Source: Bacteroidota bacterium (lineage in GTDB: Bacteria; Bacteroidota; Bacteroidia; Chitinophagales; Chitinophagaceae). From it: a stretch of DNA of 5,746 nt. The notes under the pieces were generated by a model that did no database searches, was not told where the DNA came from, and saw nothing but the letters and a program-made list of their open reading frames with translations. How positions within the stretch are numbered: position 1 is the stretch's first letter; the number at the start of each line of letters is the position of its first letter. The stretch lies in NCBI GenBank assembly GCA_023386395.1, contig JAEWJV010000287.1, positions 1-5,746 on the forward strand. Reading direction: 5' to 3'. A program made the position numbers and the translations under genes. Positions 1-5,746 of this stretch are shown piece by piece.

Positions 1-558
1 GAACTTCAGTTGCGTACTTTCAAACCAGCTAAAGCGCTGCCATTTGAATATAAAGCCCTCCGGTTATTAAAAGATCTGCAGCAGCAATCCCGCGTATATG
101 TGGCCAAAACAAATATTAAAACACCGCCTTTAAAATCAGAGACAAGATTAACCGGCGAACTGGATAAGATTATTTCTCCATCAACACAAAATAATGCGCA
201 GCGAAAGGATCTGCATATTGCAGATGCGCAAAAAGCTTTAAGCATTCTTGAACACTTAAAGACCGATAATGCTGTGCACAATGATGAGCTGTCTTTGCTG
301 CTTTCAACCAGCCTGTTAATGCAGCAGCAGGCGGCCGCTGCGCCGGGAAAATATTTAACGGCATTGCAATCGTATCAAAGCATACTCAATCAAATTCAGC
401 AGCAACAAAATATCAGTTTAAAAGATATAAATGCAGCACAACATGGCCTGCAGCAAATGCTTGCACAGCCTTCTCTCAAACCATCGCCGGCTGCAACGCT
501 TGATGGTAACAGCCTGTCTCAGCAATATTTTCTCAACCTTAATAAAAACAGGCCATGA
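1..558 (+). CDS. 3' end of a large Gln-rich helical protein, possibly DUF4175 family (5' end outside window)
   Basis: The frame is open from the first base of the window, so this is the C-terminal 185 residues of a longer protein. A TTG at 10-12 is internal and not a convincing start. The visible part is hydrophilic and apparently helical. It begins with a basic, leucine-rich stretch (EYKALRLLKDLQQQSRVYV), continues with a low-complexity Gln/Ala-rich region including QQQAAAA and QIQQQQN, and has no membrane segment or catalytic motif. The EYKALRLLKDLQQ-type motif recalls the C-terminal part of large DUF4175-type membrane proteins of Bacteroidota, which sit in MoxR/DUF58-type clusters; this is from memory and uncertain. 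The stop codon overlaps the next start (ATGA at 555-558), so the two genes are almost certainly co-transcribed and probably translationally coupled. That a coding region is present is sure; the family name is tentative. Confidence 0.8.
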   Translation, partial: ELQLRTFKPAKALPFEYKALRLLKDLQQQSRVYVAKTNIKTPPLKSETRLTGELDKIISPSTQNNAQRKDLHIADAQKALSILEHLKTDNAVHNDELSLLLSTSLLMQQQAAAAPGKYLTALQSYQSILNQIQQQQNISLKDINAAQHGLQQMLAQPSLKPSPAATLDGNSLSQQYFLNLNKNRP

Positions 559-2306
559 CAGCTCTTGAATATAGTATCGTTATTGCCTGCTTATTGCTTG
601 CGGCTTTTCTTGTTTTTAAAGAAATGAGAAGGTCAAACAAAGCACGTTTAGTTTGGCGGATTGTGGCTTCTGTATTGGCTGCTGTAAGTCTTATTTTTCT
701 TGCCATTCCTGTTCATTATAATGCAACAAAAAATATAGCCGGTAATCAGGCTGTTTTATTGACAGATGGATATAATAAAGACAGCGTTGATGTTTTTTTA
801 AAGCAGAATAAAAATGCAGTTGTTTATACAAAAGATAAATATGAACAACAGGCTGATTTCATTTCAACGCTGCATGTATTTGGTTCCGGGCTTTCAGAAG
901 ATGAATGGCAAACAGCGCCGGCTTCCAATATTGTTTTTCATCCTTCGGTTATTGGCAATGGCATAACAGCAATTAGTTATAACAGGCAGATTAATAGCGG
1001 TGATCAACTTATTATACAGGGAAGATATAATAACGTTGCCGGCAAGCGAGTGAAGTTAACGTTAAGCGGTTTTGGCGTTGCGTTTGATTCGGTTATTATC
1101 GGGCAAAATCAATCTCAAACATTTGAATTAACAACGATACCAAAATTTATCGGCAGGGCCGTTTATGAAATTGTGGTAACTAATAATAAAGACACGATTG
1201 AATATGAACAACTACCGGTTGAAGTTGCATCAGTCCGGCCATTAAAAATATTATTGCTCGCTGCTTACCCGGATTTTGAAAATAAGTTTTTGCAGAACTG
1301 GCTGTCTGAAAATAATTATGTTGTGGCCGCAAGAACAGCTATTAGTAAAAACAAATACACTTATTCTTATACTGATACGGGTAAATTTTCTTTGGTCCAA
1401 ATAACTCCAAATATTTTAGAACAGTTTGATGTATTGATTGCTGATGGCGCAGCGCTTTCATCATTAAGCAGGCAGGAGGTGTTCAATTTAAGCAATCAGA
1501 TAAATGATAAAGGCCTTGGGCTCATCATTAAAGCAGACAGCACAGAAAGGCCCGCATTATTTTACAATAACAACTGTTCCATCGCGTCTTCGTTCAATCA
1601 TAATAAGCAAACACTTTCAATGCAATTGCCAGGTAATGATACTATGAGTTCATTGCCGGTAGAAAATGCCGCTTTTATTAAGATAAATGATGGCACACGT
1701 GCTTTAATAACTGATATAAAAAAAAATGTGTTGGCCTGTAATGCTATATATGGTAATGGCAGCATTGTGTTTTCTGCATTCAGAAATAGCTATTACTGGA
1801 TGTTGTCGGGCGATAAAAAAAGTTATCAGTTATTGTGGTCATCATTAATTGCCAATGCAGCAAAGAAGCAACGTGTAAACAGGCAGTGGCGTATATCTCC
1901 TGCATTTCCGGCAGTTGATAAACCCGCAACATTAACGGTTGAAACGATAAGCAAACAACCATTGCAGGCATCAGTCAATAATAATTTTATTGCTTTTGCC
2001 GCACAGCCTTATTTGCCTTTTGAATGGAAAGGAATATACTGGCCCAAAACGAAAGGATGGCAGGCTGTTGCATCATCAGGAGGTGATACATCCTGGTTGT
2101 ATGTTTTCAATAAAAATGACTGGAAGAATATTACTGCTTTACAAAATATACACGATACATACGCTCATATAACATCAAGTAATAAACCGTTCAACGGAGA
2201 GGGATTGAATGAAAAATTGTTGCGAAAGACAGTTCCTGCATTTTATTTTTTTGTTGTATTTCTGTGTTGTTGTATCTTACTCTGGATTGAGAAAAAAATA
2301 TCGTGA
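555..2306 (+). CDS. Membrane-anchored protein with a glutamine-amidotransferase-like extracytoplasmic domain, BatA-operon type
   Basis: The 583-residue protein starts at the ATG inside the ATGA overlap with the preceding gene. Two hydrophobic segments, about residues 6-21 and 34-52, are separated by a short basic stretch (KEMRRSNKARLVWR). A third lies at about 561-578 (PAFYFFVVFLCCCILLWIEK), followed by a basic end, so most of residues 55-558 should face the periplasm. Residues about 140-225 look like an all-beta, Ig-like domain. Residues about 229-330 look like a Rossmann/class-I-amidotransferase fold: strand KILLLAAYPD, later FDVLIADGAALSSLS, then GLGLIIKAD. No Cys-His-Glu amidotransferase triad is evident, so it is probably a non-catalytic version. 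Similar proteins accompany MoxR ATPase, DUF58 and von Willebrand/BatA proteins, which suggests a cell-envelope role. The specific function is unknown. The gene looks more A+T-rich than the TldD-type genes downstream. It ends at TGA, with no gene for the next 300 bases. Confidence 0.85.
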   Translation: MTALEYSIVIACLLLAAFLVFKEMRRSNKARLVWRIVASVLAAVSLIFLAIPVHYNATKNIAGNQAVLLTDGYNKDSVDVFLKQNKNAVVYTKDKYEQQADFISTLHVFGSGLSEDEWQTAPASNIVFHPSVIGNGITAISYNRQINSGDQLIIQGRYNNVAGKRVKLTLSGFGVAFDSVIIGQNQSQTFELTTIPKFIGRAVYEIVVTNNKDTIEYEQLPVEVASVRPLKILLLAAYPDFENKFLQNWLSENNYVVAARTAISKNKYTYSYTDTGKFSLVQITPNILEQFDVLIADGAALSSLSRQEVFNLSNQINDKGLGLIIKADSTERPALFYNNNCSIASSFNHNKQTLSMQLPGNDTMSSLPVENAAFIKINDGTRALITDIKKNVLACNAIYGNGSIVFSAFRNSYYWMLSGDKKSYQLLWSSLIANAAKKQRVNRQWRISPAFPAVDKPATLTVETISKQPLQASVNNNFIAFAAQPYLPFEWKGIYWPKTKGWQAVASSGGDTSWLYVFNKNDWKNITALQNIHDTYAHITSSNKPFNGEGLNEKLLRKTVPAFYFFVVFLCCCILLWIEKKIS

Positions 2307-2346
2307 GTTATTCTTTACTTTTCCTTAATGGAAAACGTAATAAAAG

Positions 2347-2389
2347 ATCAGGAACGGATATATTCAACACATCCGTTCACACGCCTGAT
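2347..2389 (+). other. Bulged stem-loop after the membrane-protein operon, possible transcript end
   Basis: An outer stem ATCAGG (2347-2352) pairs with CCTGAT (2384-2389), and an inner stem AACGGAT (2353-2359) pairs perfectly with ATCCGTT (2371-2377). The loop has 11 bases, and a six-base bulge lies on the 3' side (2378-2383). It begins 40 bases after the TGA of the upstream gene. There is no T-run after it, so it is not a canonical intrinsic terminator. It may stabilise the 3' end of the mRNA, end transcription with a protein factor, or be a binding site. Confidence 0.45.
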
Positions 2390-2536
2390 TAAGCTGCTGT
2401 GCTGATGTTTTCGACTATTGAACCTTGATGTTTTTGATCAAACAACGCCATTATTAATAAACGTATTATAGCTGATTGAATTAATACAACAACTTATATA
2501 TTCATGCACTCACCGTATGAATTAAATAATCAAATT

Positions 2537-2580
2537 GTGCATTTGAGCACGTTTCCTCAATCCTTGGGGAAGCCGCTGTG
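2537..2580 (+). promoter_or_regulatory. Two adjacent hairpins in the probable leader of the tldD-like gene
   Basis: The first hairpin is GTGC (2537-2540) with GCAC (2547-2550) around a six-base loop. It is followed immediately by an eight-pair hairpin, GTTTCCTC (2551-2558) with GGGGAAGC (2566-2573), which includes two G-T pairs and a seven-base loop. CAC at 2548-2550 could instead pair with GTG at 2578-2580, extending the second hairpin at the cost of the first. The structure ends 29 bases before the proposed TTG start. It could affect translation or be an attenuator-like element. It does not match a riboswitch class I recognise. Confidence 0.3.
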
Positions 2581-2609
2581 ATGAGGGTTAACTATAAATC
2601 AATATCATC

Positions 2610-4244
2610 TTGAAACGAAAAGATTTCTTACAATTATCAGGGCTAAGTATGGGCGCTTTAATGATGCCCGGCTTTATGCGCGGCAATCCTATCGACCCGT
2701 TGCAGGCTATTAATGATGGCATTGACGCCGCTACAAAAAAGCAATTAGCAGATGTGGCATTAACGACTGCTAAAGCCAGCGGCGCAACGTATGCTGATGT
2801 ACGCATTGGCCGCTACTTAAACCAGTTTATTACTACAAGAGAAAACAGGGTGCAGAACATTGCCAACACAGAATCGTATGGCGTGGGCATTCGTGTAATT
2901 GCTAATGGAAGCTGGGGCTTTGCCTGCTCAGACAGTGTCACCAAAGAAAACATTGCAAAAGTGGCACAACGCGCTGTAGCCGTTGCAAAAGCCAATGCAA
3001 AGATTATTACAGCGCCTGTTCAGCTTGCACCGCAGCAGGGTTATGGTGAAGTAAATTGGAAAACGCCTATTGAAAAAAATGCGTTTGAAGTGCCGGTAAA
3101 AGATAAGGTTGATCTGCTGCTGAATGTAAATTCCATTGCCATGCAGAACGGGGCCAACTTTGTTAATTCGGCAATTCTCGCTGTGAATGAACAAAAATAT
3201 TTTGCATCAACAGATGGCTCTTACATTGACCAGGATGTACATCGTCTTTATCCTTTCTTCAATGTAACAAAAATTGATAAGGCATCCGGCAAATTTGAAA
3301 CAAGGCGCTCCTTCAGTTCCCCGGTTGGTATGGGGTATGAATATTTGATACCAACGCCTGACAGTAAAGTAAAAGGCATCGTTACGCGGTATAAAAACCG
3401 TTATGATATCCTGGAAGATGTAAAGAATGCCACGGCTGACGTGCAGCAAAAATTACAGGCGAAATCTGTTGAGCCGGGTAAATATGATCTCGTGCTCGAT
3501 CCTTCACATCTTTGGTTAACCATCCATGAATCCGTAGCGCATCCAACAGAGCTTGACCGTGTACTGGGTTATGAAGCCAATTATGCCGGCACCAGTTTTC
3601 TTACATTGGACAAATGGAAATCAGGCAATTTTCAATTTGGCAGCAAGCATGTAAATATTGTTGCCGATAAACTGCAGCCCGGCTCGCTTGGTGCTGTGGG
3701 TTATGATGATGAAGGTGTGAAATGCGGCGAATGGGATTTAATTAAGAATGGCATTCTCGTAAATTACCAGGCCATCCGCGACCAGGCGCATATACTTAGG
3801 TTAAAGGCCTCACAAGGTTGCTGCTATGCGCAGAGCTGGGCCGACGTGCAGTTTCAGCGCATGCCGAATGTTTCGCTCAAACCTAATACCGATACATTAA
3901 GTGTTGATGATATTATTAAAGATGTGAAGAAAGGTATTTACATTATGGGTGATGGTTCTTTCTCCATTGACCAGCAACGTTATAATTTCCAGTTTGGCGG
4001 ACAAACGTTTTATGAAATAAAAGATGGAAAGATTGTGGGCATGTTGAAAGATGTTGCTTACCAGGCCAACACGCAGGAGTTCTGGAATTCATGTGTTGCC
4101 GTTGCAGATAAAAGCGATTACAGGCTTGGCGGCGCTTTTAATGATGGCAAAGGCCAGCCTCCACAATCAAATGCTGTATCGCACGGCAGTTCAACCTCAA
4201 GGTTCAATGGTATTAATGTTATTAATACAGCGAGAAAGATTTAG
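2610..4244 (+). CDS. TldD/PmbA family metallopeptidase, TldD-like catalytic subunit with Tat-like leader
   Basis: The 544-residue protein is longer than E. coli TldD (about 480), partly through an N-terminal leader. The zinc-peptidase motif HESVAH is at residues 306-311 (H306, E307, H311), followed by PTELDRVLGYEANYAGTSF, which matches the TldD active-site region. The usual HExxGH glycine is alanine here. The C-terminal domain holds FGGQTFYEI, GKIVGMLKDV and VSHGSSTSRF, and ends INTARKI. The third zinc ligand of E. coli TldD, a C-terminal cysteine, has no counterpart; the last cysteine is C495. In known systems TldD with TldE forms a protease for unfolded peptides, including peptide-antibiotic precursors and antitoxins. 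The leader KRKDFLQLSG followed by a short hydrophobic run resembles a Tat signal, but has Arg-Lys where the twin arginines should be. TTG was chosen as start because the frame is closed at TAA 2595-2597, no ATG or GTG lies between, and the leader begins exactly there. It ends at TAG, backed by in-frame TAA TAA at 4251-4256. Confidence 0.93.
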   Translation: MKRKDFLQLSGLSMGALMMPGFMRGNPIDPLQAINDGIDAATKKQLADVALTTAKASGATYADVRIGRYLNQFITTRENRVQNIANTESYGVGIRVIANGSWGFACSDSVTKENIAKVAQRAVAVAKANAKIITAPVQLAPQQGYGEVNWKTPIEKNAFEVPVKDKVDLLLNVNSIAMQNGANFVNSAILAVNEQKYFASTDGSYIDQDVHRLYPFFNVTKIDKASGKFETRRSFSSPVGMGYEYLIPTPDSKVKGIVTRYKNRYDILEDVKNATADVQQKLQAKSVEPGKYDLVLDPSHLWLTIHESVAHPTELDRVLGYEANYAGTSFLTLDKWKSGNFQFGSKHVNIVADKLQPGSLGAVGYDDEGVKCGEWDLIKNGILVNYQAIRDQAHILRLKASQGCCYAQSWADVQFQRMPNVSLKPNTDTLSVDDIIKDVKKGIYIMGDGSFSIDQQRYNFQFGGQTFYEIKDGKIVGMLKDVAYQANTQEFWNSCVAVADKSDYRLGGAFNDGKGQPPQSNAVSHGSSTSRFNGINVINTARKI

Positions 4245-4334
4245 GGTTTATAATAAATAATAAACCAAAACCTTAAATCATACTTTAAAATTTAGTTATG
4301 ATGATTGAATGTAAATATCAAGGCTCAACAGTTG

Positions 4335-4434
4335 AAAAGTCATCAGCACAAAAGCTTAATCACGGCGTATGAGCGAGTGCGCTGAATATCATTCGCTCTT
4401 GACTTTTTTGGTATTTTTTGTGCCAGGACAAAAA
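4335..4434. repeat. Nested inverted-repeat block, candidate interspersed intergenic repeat
   Basis: Three pairings are present. AAAAGTCA (4335-4342) is an exact complement of TGACTTTT (4400-4407) and encloses the terminator-like hairpin at 4371-4398. Immediately to the right, TTTTTG (4415-4420) pairs with CAAAAA (4429-4434) around an eight-base loop. The combination of TTGACTTTTTTGG and TTTTTGTGCC...GACAAAAAG resembles, from memory, dispersed intergenic repeats of some Bacteroidota genomes. A second copy is not visible in this window, so repeat status is inference. Confidence 0.35.
4371..4419 (+). terminator. Probable rho-independent terminator after the tldD-like gene
   Basis: GAGCGAGTG (4371-4379) pairs with CATTCGCTC (4390-4398), giving nine pairs of which one is G-T, around a ten-base loop. 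Two runs of six T follow, at 4404-4409 and 4414-4419. The first run begins five bases after the stem, slightly late for a textbook terminator. It lies 127 bases after the tldD-like stop. Confidence 0.5.
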
Positions 4435-4526
4435 GTGCAGGAGAAAATTGTTACTAGAATAAGAAAACAACAAAAGCATAAAACGAGGGATTTTATTTAA
4501 TCTCTTTTAATAAAAATAATTTGTTT

Positions 4527-5636
4527 ATGGCAATACTTACACAAGACGAAGCAAAAACAATACTGCAAAAAGTAATCGGCTTTTCAAAGGCGGATGAATG
4601 TTCTGCAGGCTTAAGGGGCAGCGAAGGCGGCAATATCCGCTACGCACTTAATGCCGTTTCTACAGCAGGCGATGAAAGCACATTAAGCCTTGCTGTAACA
4701 TCCACCTTCGGCAAAAAATCAGGTACAGCTTCTATTAATGAATTTGATGATGCTTCACTTGAGAAAGTGGTGCGCCGTGCTGAAGAACTGGCGCAGTTTG
4801 CACCTGATAATCCCGAGCATATGCCTTTGCTTGGCCCGCAAACTTTTAAGGAAAGTATTGAATATGTTCCTTCAACAGCAGCGATAACGCCCGGTAAACG
4901 CGCAGAAGCGGTTGCCAAAAGCATCGAAGTTTCAAAAGCGGCCAACCTGCAGGCTGCCGGTTATATTGAGAACAGCACTGCTTTTGATGCCGTTATAAAT
5001 TCAAAAGGTTTGTTTGCTTACGATAAATCAACCGATGTTGACTTTAGTGTTACGCTGCGCAACCAGGAAGGTACAGGCTCGGGTTATGCAGCAAGAGGGT
5101 TTAATGATGTTGACAAGCTCGATACATATACAGCCACTAAAATTGCCGCTGTCAAAGCCAATGGTTCTGCTGGCGCCAAAGCTATTGAACCTGGAAAATA
5201 CACGGTTATTTTAGAACCGCTGGCAGCAGCTTATCTGCTTGAACGCTTATTCTTTGCATTAGATGCCCGCAGCGCCGATGAAGGCCGCAGTTGCATGACC
5301 AAACCCGGCGGCGGTAACCGCATTGGCGAAAAGCTTTTGGATGAGCGGGTAACAATTTATTCGGACCCGTTTAATACAGAACTCCCCGGCTCAACCTGGA
5401 ACAGGGAAGGCCAGCCCCTGGAGAAAACAACCTGGATAGAAAATGGTGTGGTAAAGAATTTAATGTATTCGCGCTATTGGGCAGAACAAAAAGGCGTTAA
5501 ACCCGTACCGATGGGGCCAAACTTTATTATAGCCGGCGGCGATGCATCTATTGAAGACCTTATTAAAAGCACTGAAAAAGGGGTGCTGGTAACGCGGTTC
5601 TGGTATATCCGTTCTGTTGATCCCCAAACTTTATAG
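4527..5636 (+). CDS. TldD/PmbA family protein, TldE/PmbA-like partner, interrupted by an in-frame TAG
   Basis: The start is ATG 4527, giving MAILTQDEAK; the TTG two codons upstream would add only two residues. There is no Shine-Dalgarno, only the A+T-rich leader usual in this phylum. The product is 369 residues, against roughly 430-450 for intact relatives as I recall them. The N-terminal domain (about 1-215) contains KADECSAGLRG and RAEELAQFAPDNPE. The C-terminal domain begins at about 221 with EPGKYTVILEPLAAAYLLE, where the HExxxH of the TldD partner is replaced, then DARSADEGRS (246-255), PGSTWNREG and TRFWYIRSVDPQTL. Absence of the zinc motif and presence of these segments identify the non-catalytic TldE/PmbA-like subunit. 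No signal peptide is present, unlike the upstream gene. The coding frame stops at TAG 5634-5636 in the middle of the conserved C-terminal domain and is open again directly after it. As read, the protein is truncated and probably non-functional unless the TAG is read through. Confidence 0.9.
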   Translation: MAILTQDEAKTILQKVIGFSKADECSAGLRGSEGGNIRYALNAVSTAGDESTLSLAVTSTFGKKSGTASINEFDDASLEKVVRRAEELAQFAPDNPEHMPLLGPQTFKESIEYVPSTAAITPGKRAEAVAKSIEVSKAANLQAAGYIENSTAFDAVINSKGLFAYDKSTDVDFSVTLRNQEGTGSGYAARGFNDVDKLDTYTATKIAAVKANGSAGAKAIEPGKYTVILEPLAAAYLLERLFFALDARSADEGRSCMTKPGGGNRIGEKLLDERVTIYSDPFNTELPGSTWNREGQPLEKTTWIENGVVKNLMYSRYWAEQKGVKPVPMGPNFIIAGGDASIEDLIKSTEKGVLVTRFWYIRSVDPQTL

Positions 5637-5746
5637 CATACAGGTCTTACCCGCGACGGGACTTTTTACATTGAGAACGGGGAAATAAAATATCCCATTA
5701 AGAATTTCAGGTTTAATGAAAGTCCTATTATCATGCTCAATAATCT
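5637..5746 (+). pseudogene. C-terminal continuation of the TldE-like gene beyond the TAG (runs off the window)
   Basis: In exactly the same frame as the upstream coding region, 36 further codons are open to the window end. They encode [17 protein letters not shown], then [12 protein letters not shown] and IIMLNN. TRDG, IENGEI, IKN and RFNES read as the conserved C-terminal signature of Bacteroidota TldD/PmbA proteins, continuing TRFWYIRSVDPQTL without a gap. The residue expected at the TAG is probably leucine (QTLL-TG-TRDG in relatives, from memory); TTG to TAG would be one base change. About 30-40 more residues would be expected past the window. There is no new start codon near the beginning of this segment, so it is not a separate gene. 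Confidence 0.85.

Larger units (their letters stand above)
2307..2609. other. Gene-free spacer between the membrane-protein operon and the tldD-like gene
   Basis: No convincing gene is present on either strand. The spacer is A+T-rich and holds a bulged hairpin at 2347-2389, a perfect 10-base palindrome TTTGATCAAA at 2433-2442, a second perfect palindrome TTATTAATAA at 2451-2460, and two back-to-back hairpins at 2537-2580. A promoter for the tldD-like gene is expected here. The best resemblance to the Bacteroidota TTG/TAnnTTTG pattern is TTG at 2476-2478 with TATATTCA at 2497-2504, but it departs from consensus and is not claimed as a promoter. The 10-base palindromes could be operator sites, but nothing in the window identifies a regulator. 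Confidence 0.6.
4245..4526. other. Gene-free spacer between the tldD-like and tldE-like genes, rich in inverted repeats
   Basis: No credible gene is present. In order it contains a seven-base perfect inverted repeat directly after the tldD-like stop (GGTTTAT 4245-4251 with ATAAACC 4260-4266), a terminator-like block at 4335-4434, and a hairpin at 4485-4506 ending 20 bases before the next start (GAGGGATT with AATCTCTT, six-base loop, two G-T pairs). No sequence close to a TAnnTTTG promoter element was found. The two TldD/PmbA genes face the same way, but the terminator-like block suggests they may not share one uninterrupted transcript. Confidence 0.6.

Noticed and set aside
10..12. TTG as the start of the first gene
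   Set aside because: The frame is open to base 1 and the segment reads like the interior of a longer protein.
2476..2504. TTG ... TATATTCA as a Bacteroidota promoter for the tldD-like gene
   Set aside because: Two of the conserved bases of the TAnnTTTG element differ and such matches are common in A+T-rich spacers.
2307..2609. Short peptide-precursor gene that a TldD/TldE protease could mature
   Set aside because: Neither spacer holds a convincing small gene with a leader/core layout; only the ten-codon frame at 2581 is near, and it shows no precursor features.
2588..3449. Several minus-strand open frames of 60-90 codons opposite the tldD-like gene
   Set aside because: They lie fully inside a clearly conserved gene, have low-complexity or Cys/Phe-rich translations and show no family features.
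4051..4260. Plus-strand frame of 69 codons overlapping the 3' end of the tldD-like gene
   Set aside because: It lies almost wholly in an alternative frame of conserved coding sequence, extending only 16 bases past its stop, and has no recognisable features.
4245..4266. GGTTTAT/ATAAACC inverted repeat as the main terminator of the tldD-like gene
   Set aside because: The stem has only two GC pairs and no T-run follows; the hairpin at 4371-4398 with T-runs is a better candidate.
4521..4526. TTG at 4521 as start of the TldE-like gene
   Set aside because: The ATG two codons later gives the family-like MAILTQDEAK start; the extra two residues have no support.
5600..5746. Frameshift as the cause of the TldE-like gene interruption
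   Set aside because: Translation on both sides of the TAG is in the same frame with no residue missing, so a substitution to TAG fits and an insertion or deletion does not.

Overview
The window looks like chromosomal DNA of a member of the Bacteroidota, most likely a Chitinophagaceae-type organism. This is inferred from the A+T-rich intergenic DNA, the lack of clear Shine-Dalgarno sequences, the codon use, and protein segments that read like Bacteroidota versions of their families. All four genes are on the + strand. No RNA gene, CRISPR array, transposase or phage gene was seen.

Left part (1-2306): the 3' end of a gene cut by the window edge is joined through an ATGA overlap to a 583-residue membrane-anchored protein. 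That protein has two N-terminal membrane segments, a large extracytoplasmic part with a glutamine-amidotransferase-like (Rossmann) segment, and one C-terminal membrane segment. The pair resembles the accessory membrane proteins found beside MoxR ATPase/DUF58/BatA-type genes in Bacteroidota. The rest of such a cluster would lie upstream, outside the window.

Middle (2307-2609): a gene-free spacer with a bulged hairpin shortly after the first operon and a structured leader just before the next gene.

Right part (2610-5746): a tandem TldD/PmbA pair. The first gene is a TldD-like metallopeptidase with the HExxxH zinc motif, an N-terminal Tat-like leader and a TTG start. The second is its TldE/PmbA-like partner without the zinc motif. 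They are separated by about 280 bases containing a terminator-like hairpin and several nested inverted repeats.

The most notable observation is that the TldE-like gene is broken by an in-frame TAG at 5634-5636. The same frame stays open from 5637 to the end of the window and encodes what looks like the conserved family C-terminus. In the known TldD/TldE system the two proteins form a heteromeric protease that degrades unfolded peptides, so the TAG would remove part of the partner's C-terminal domain unless it is read through or is a sequencing error. The window does not show an obviously new system; its interest lies in this interruption, in the unusual features of the TldD-like gene, and in the structured spacers.
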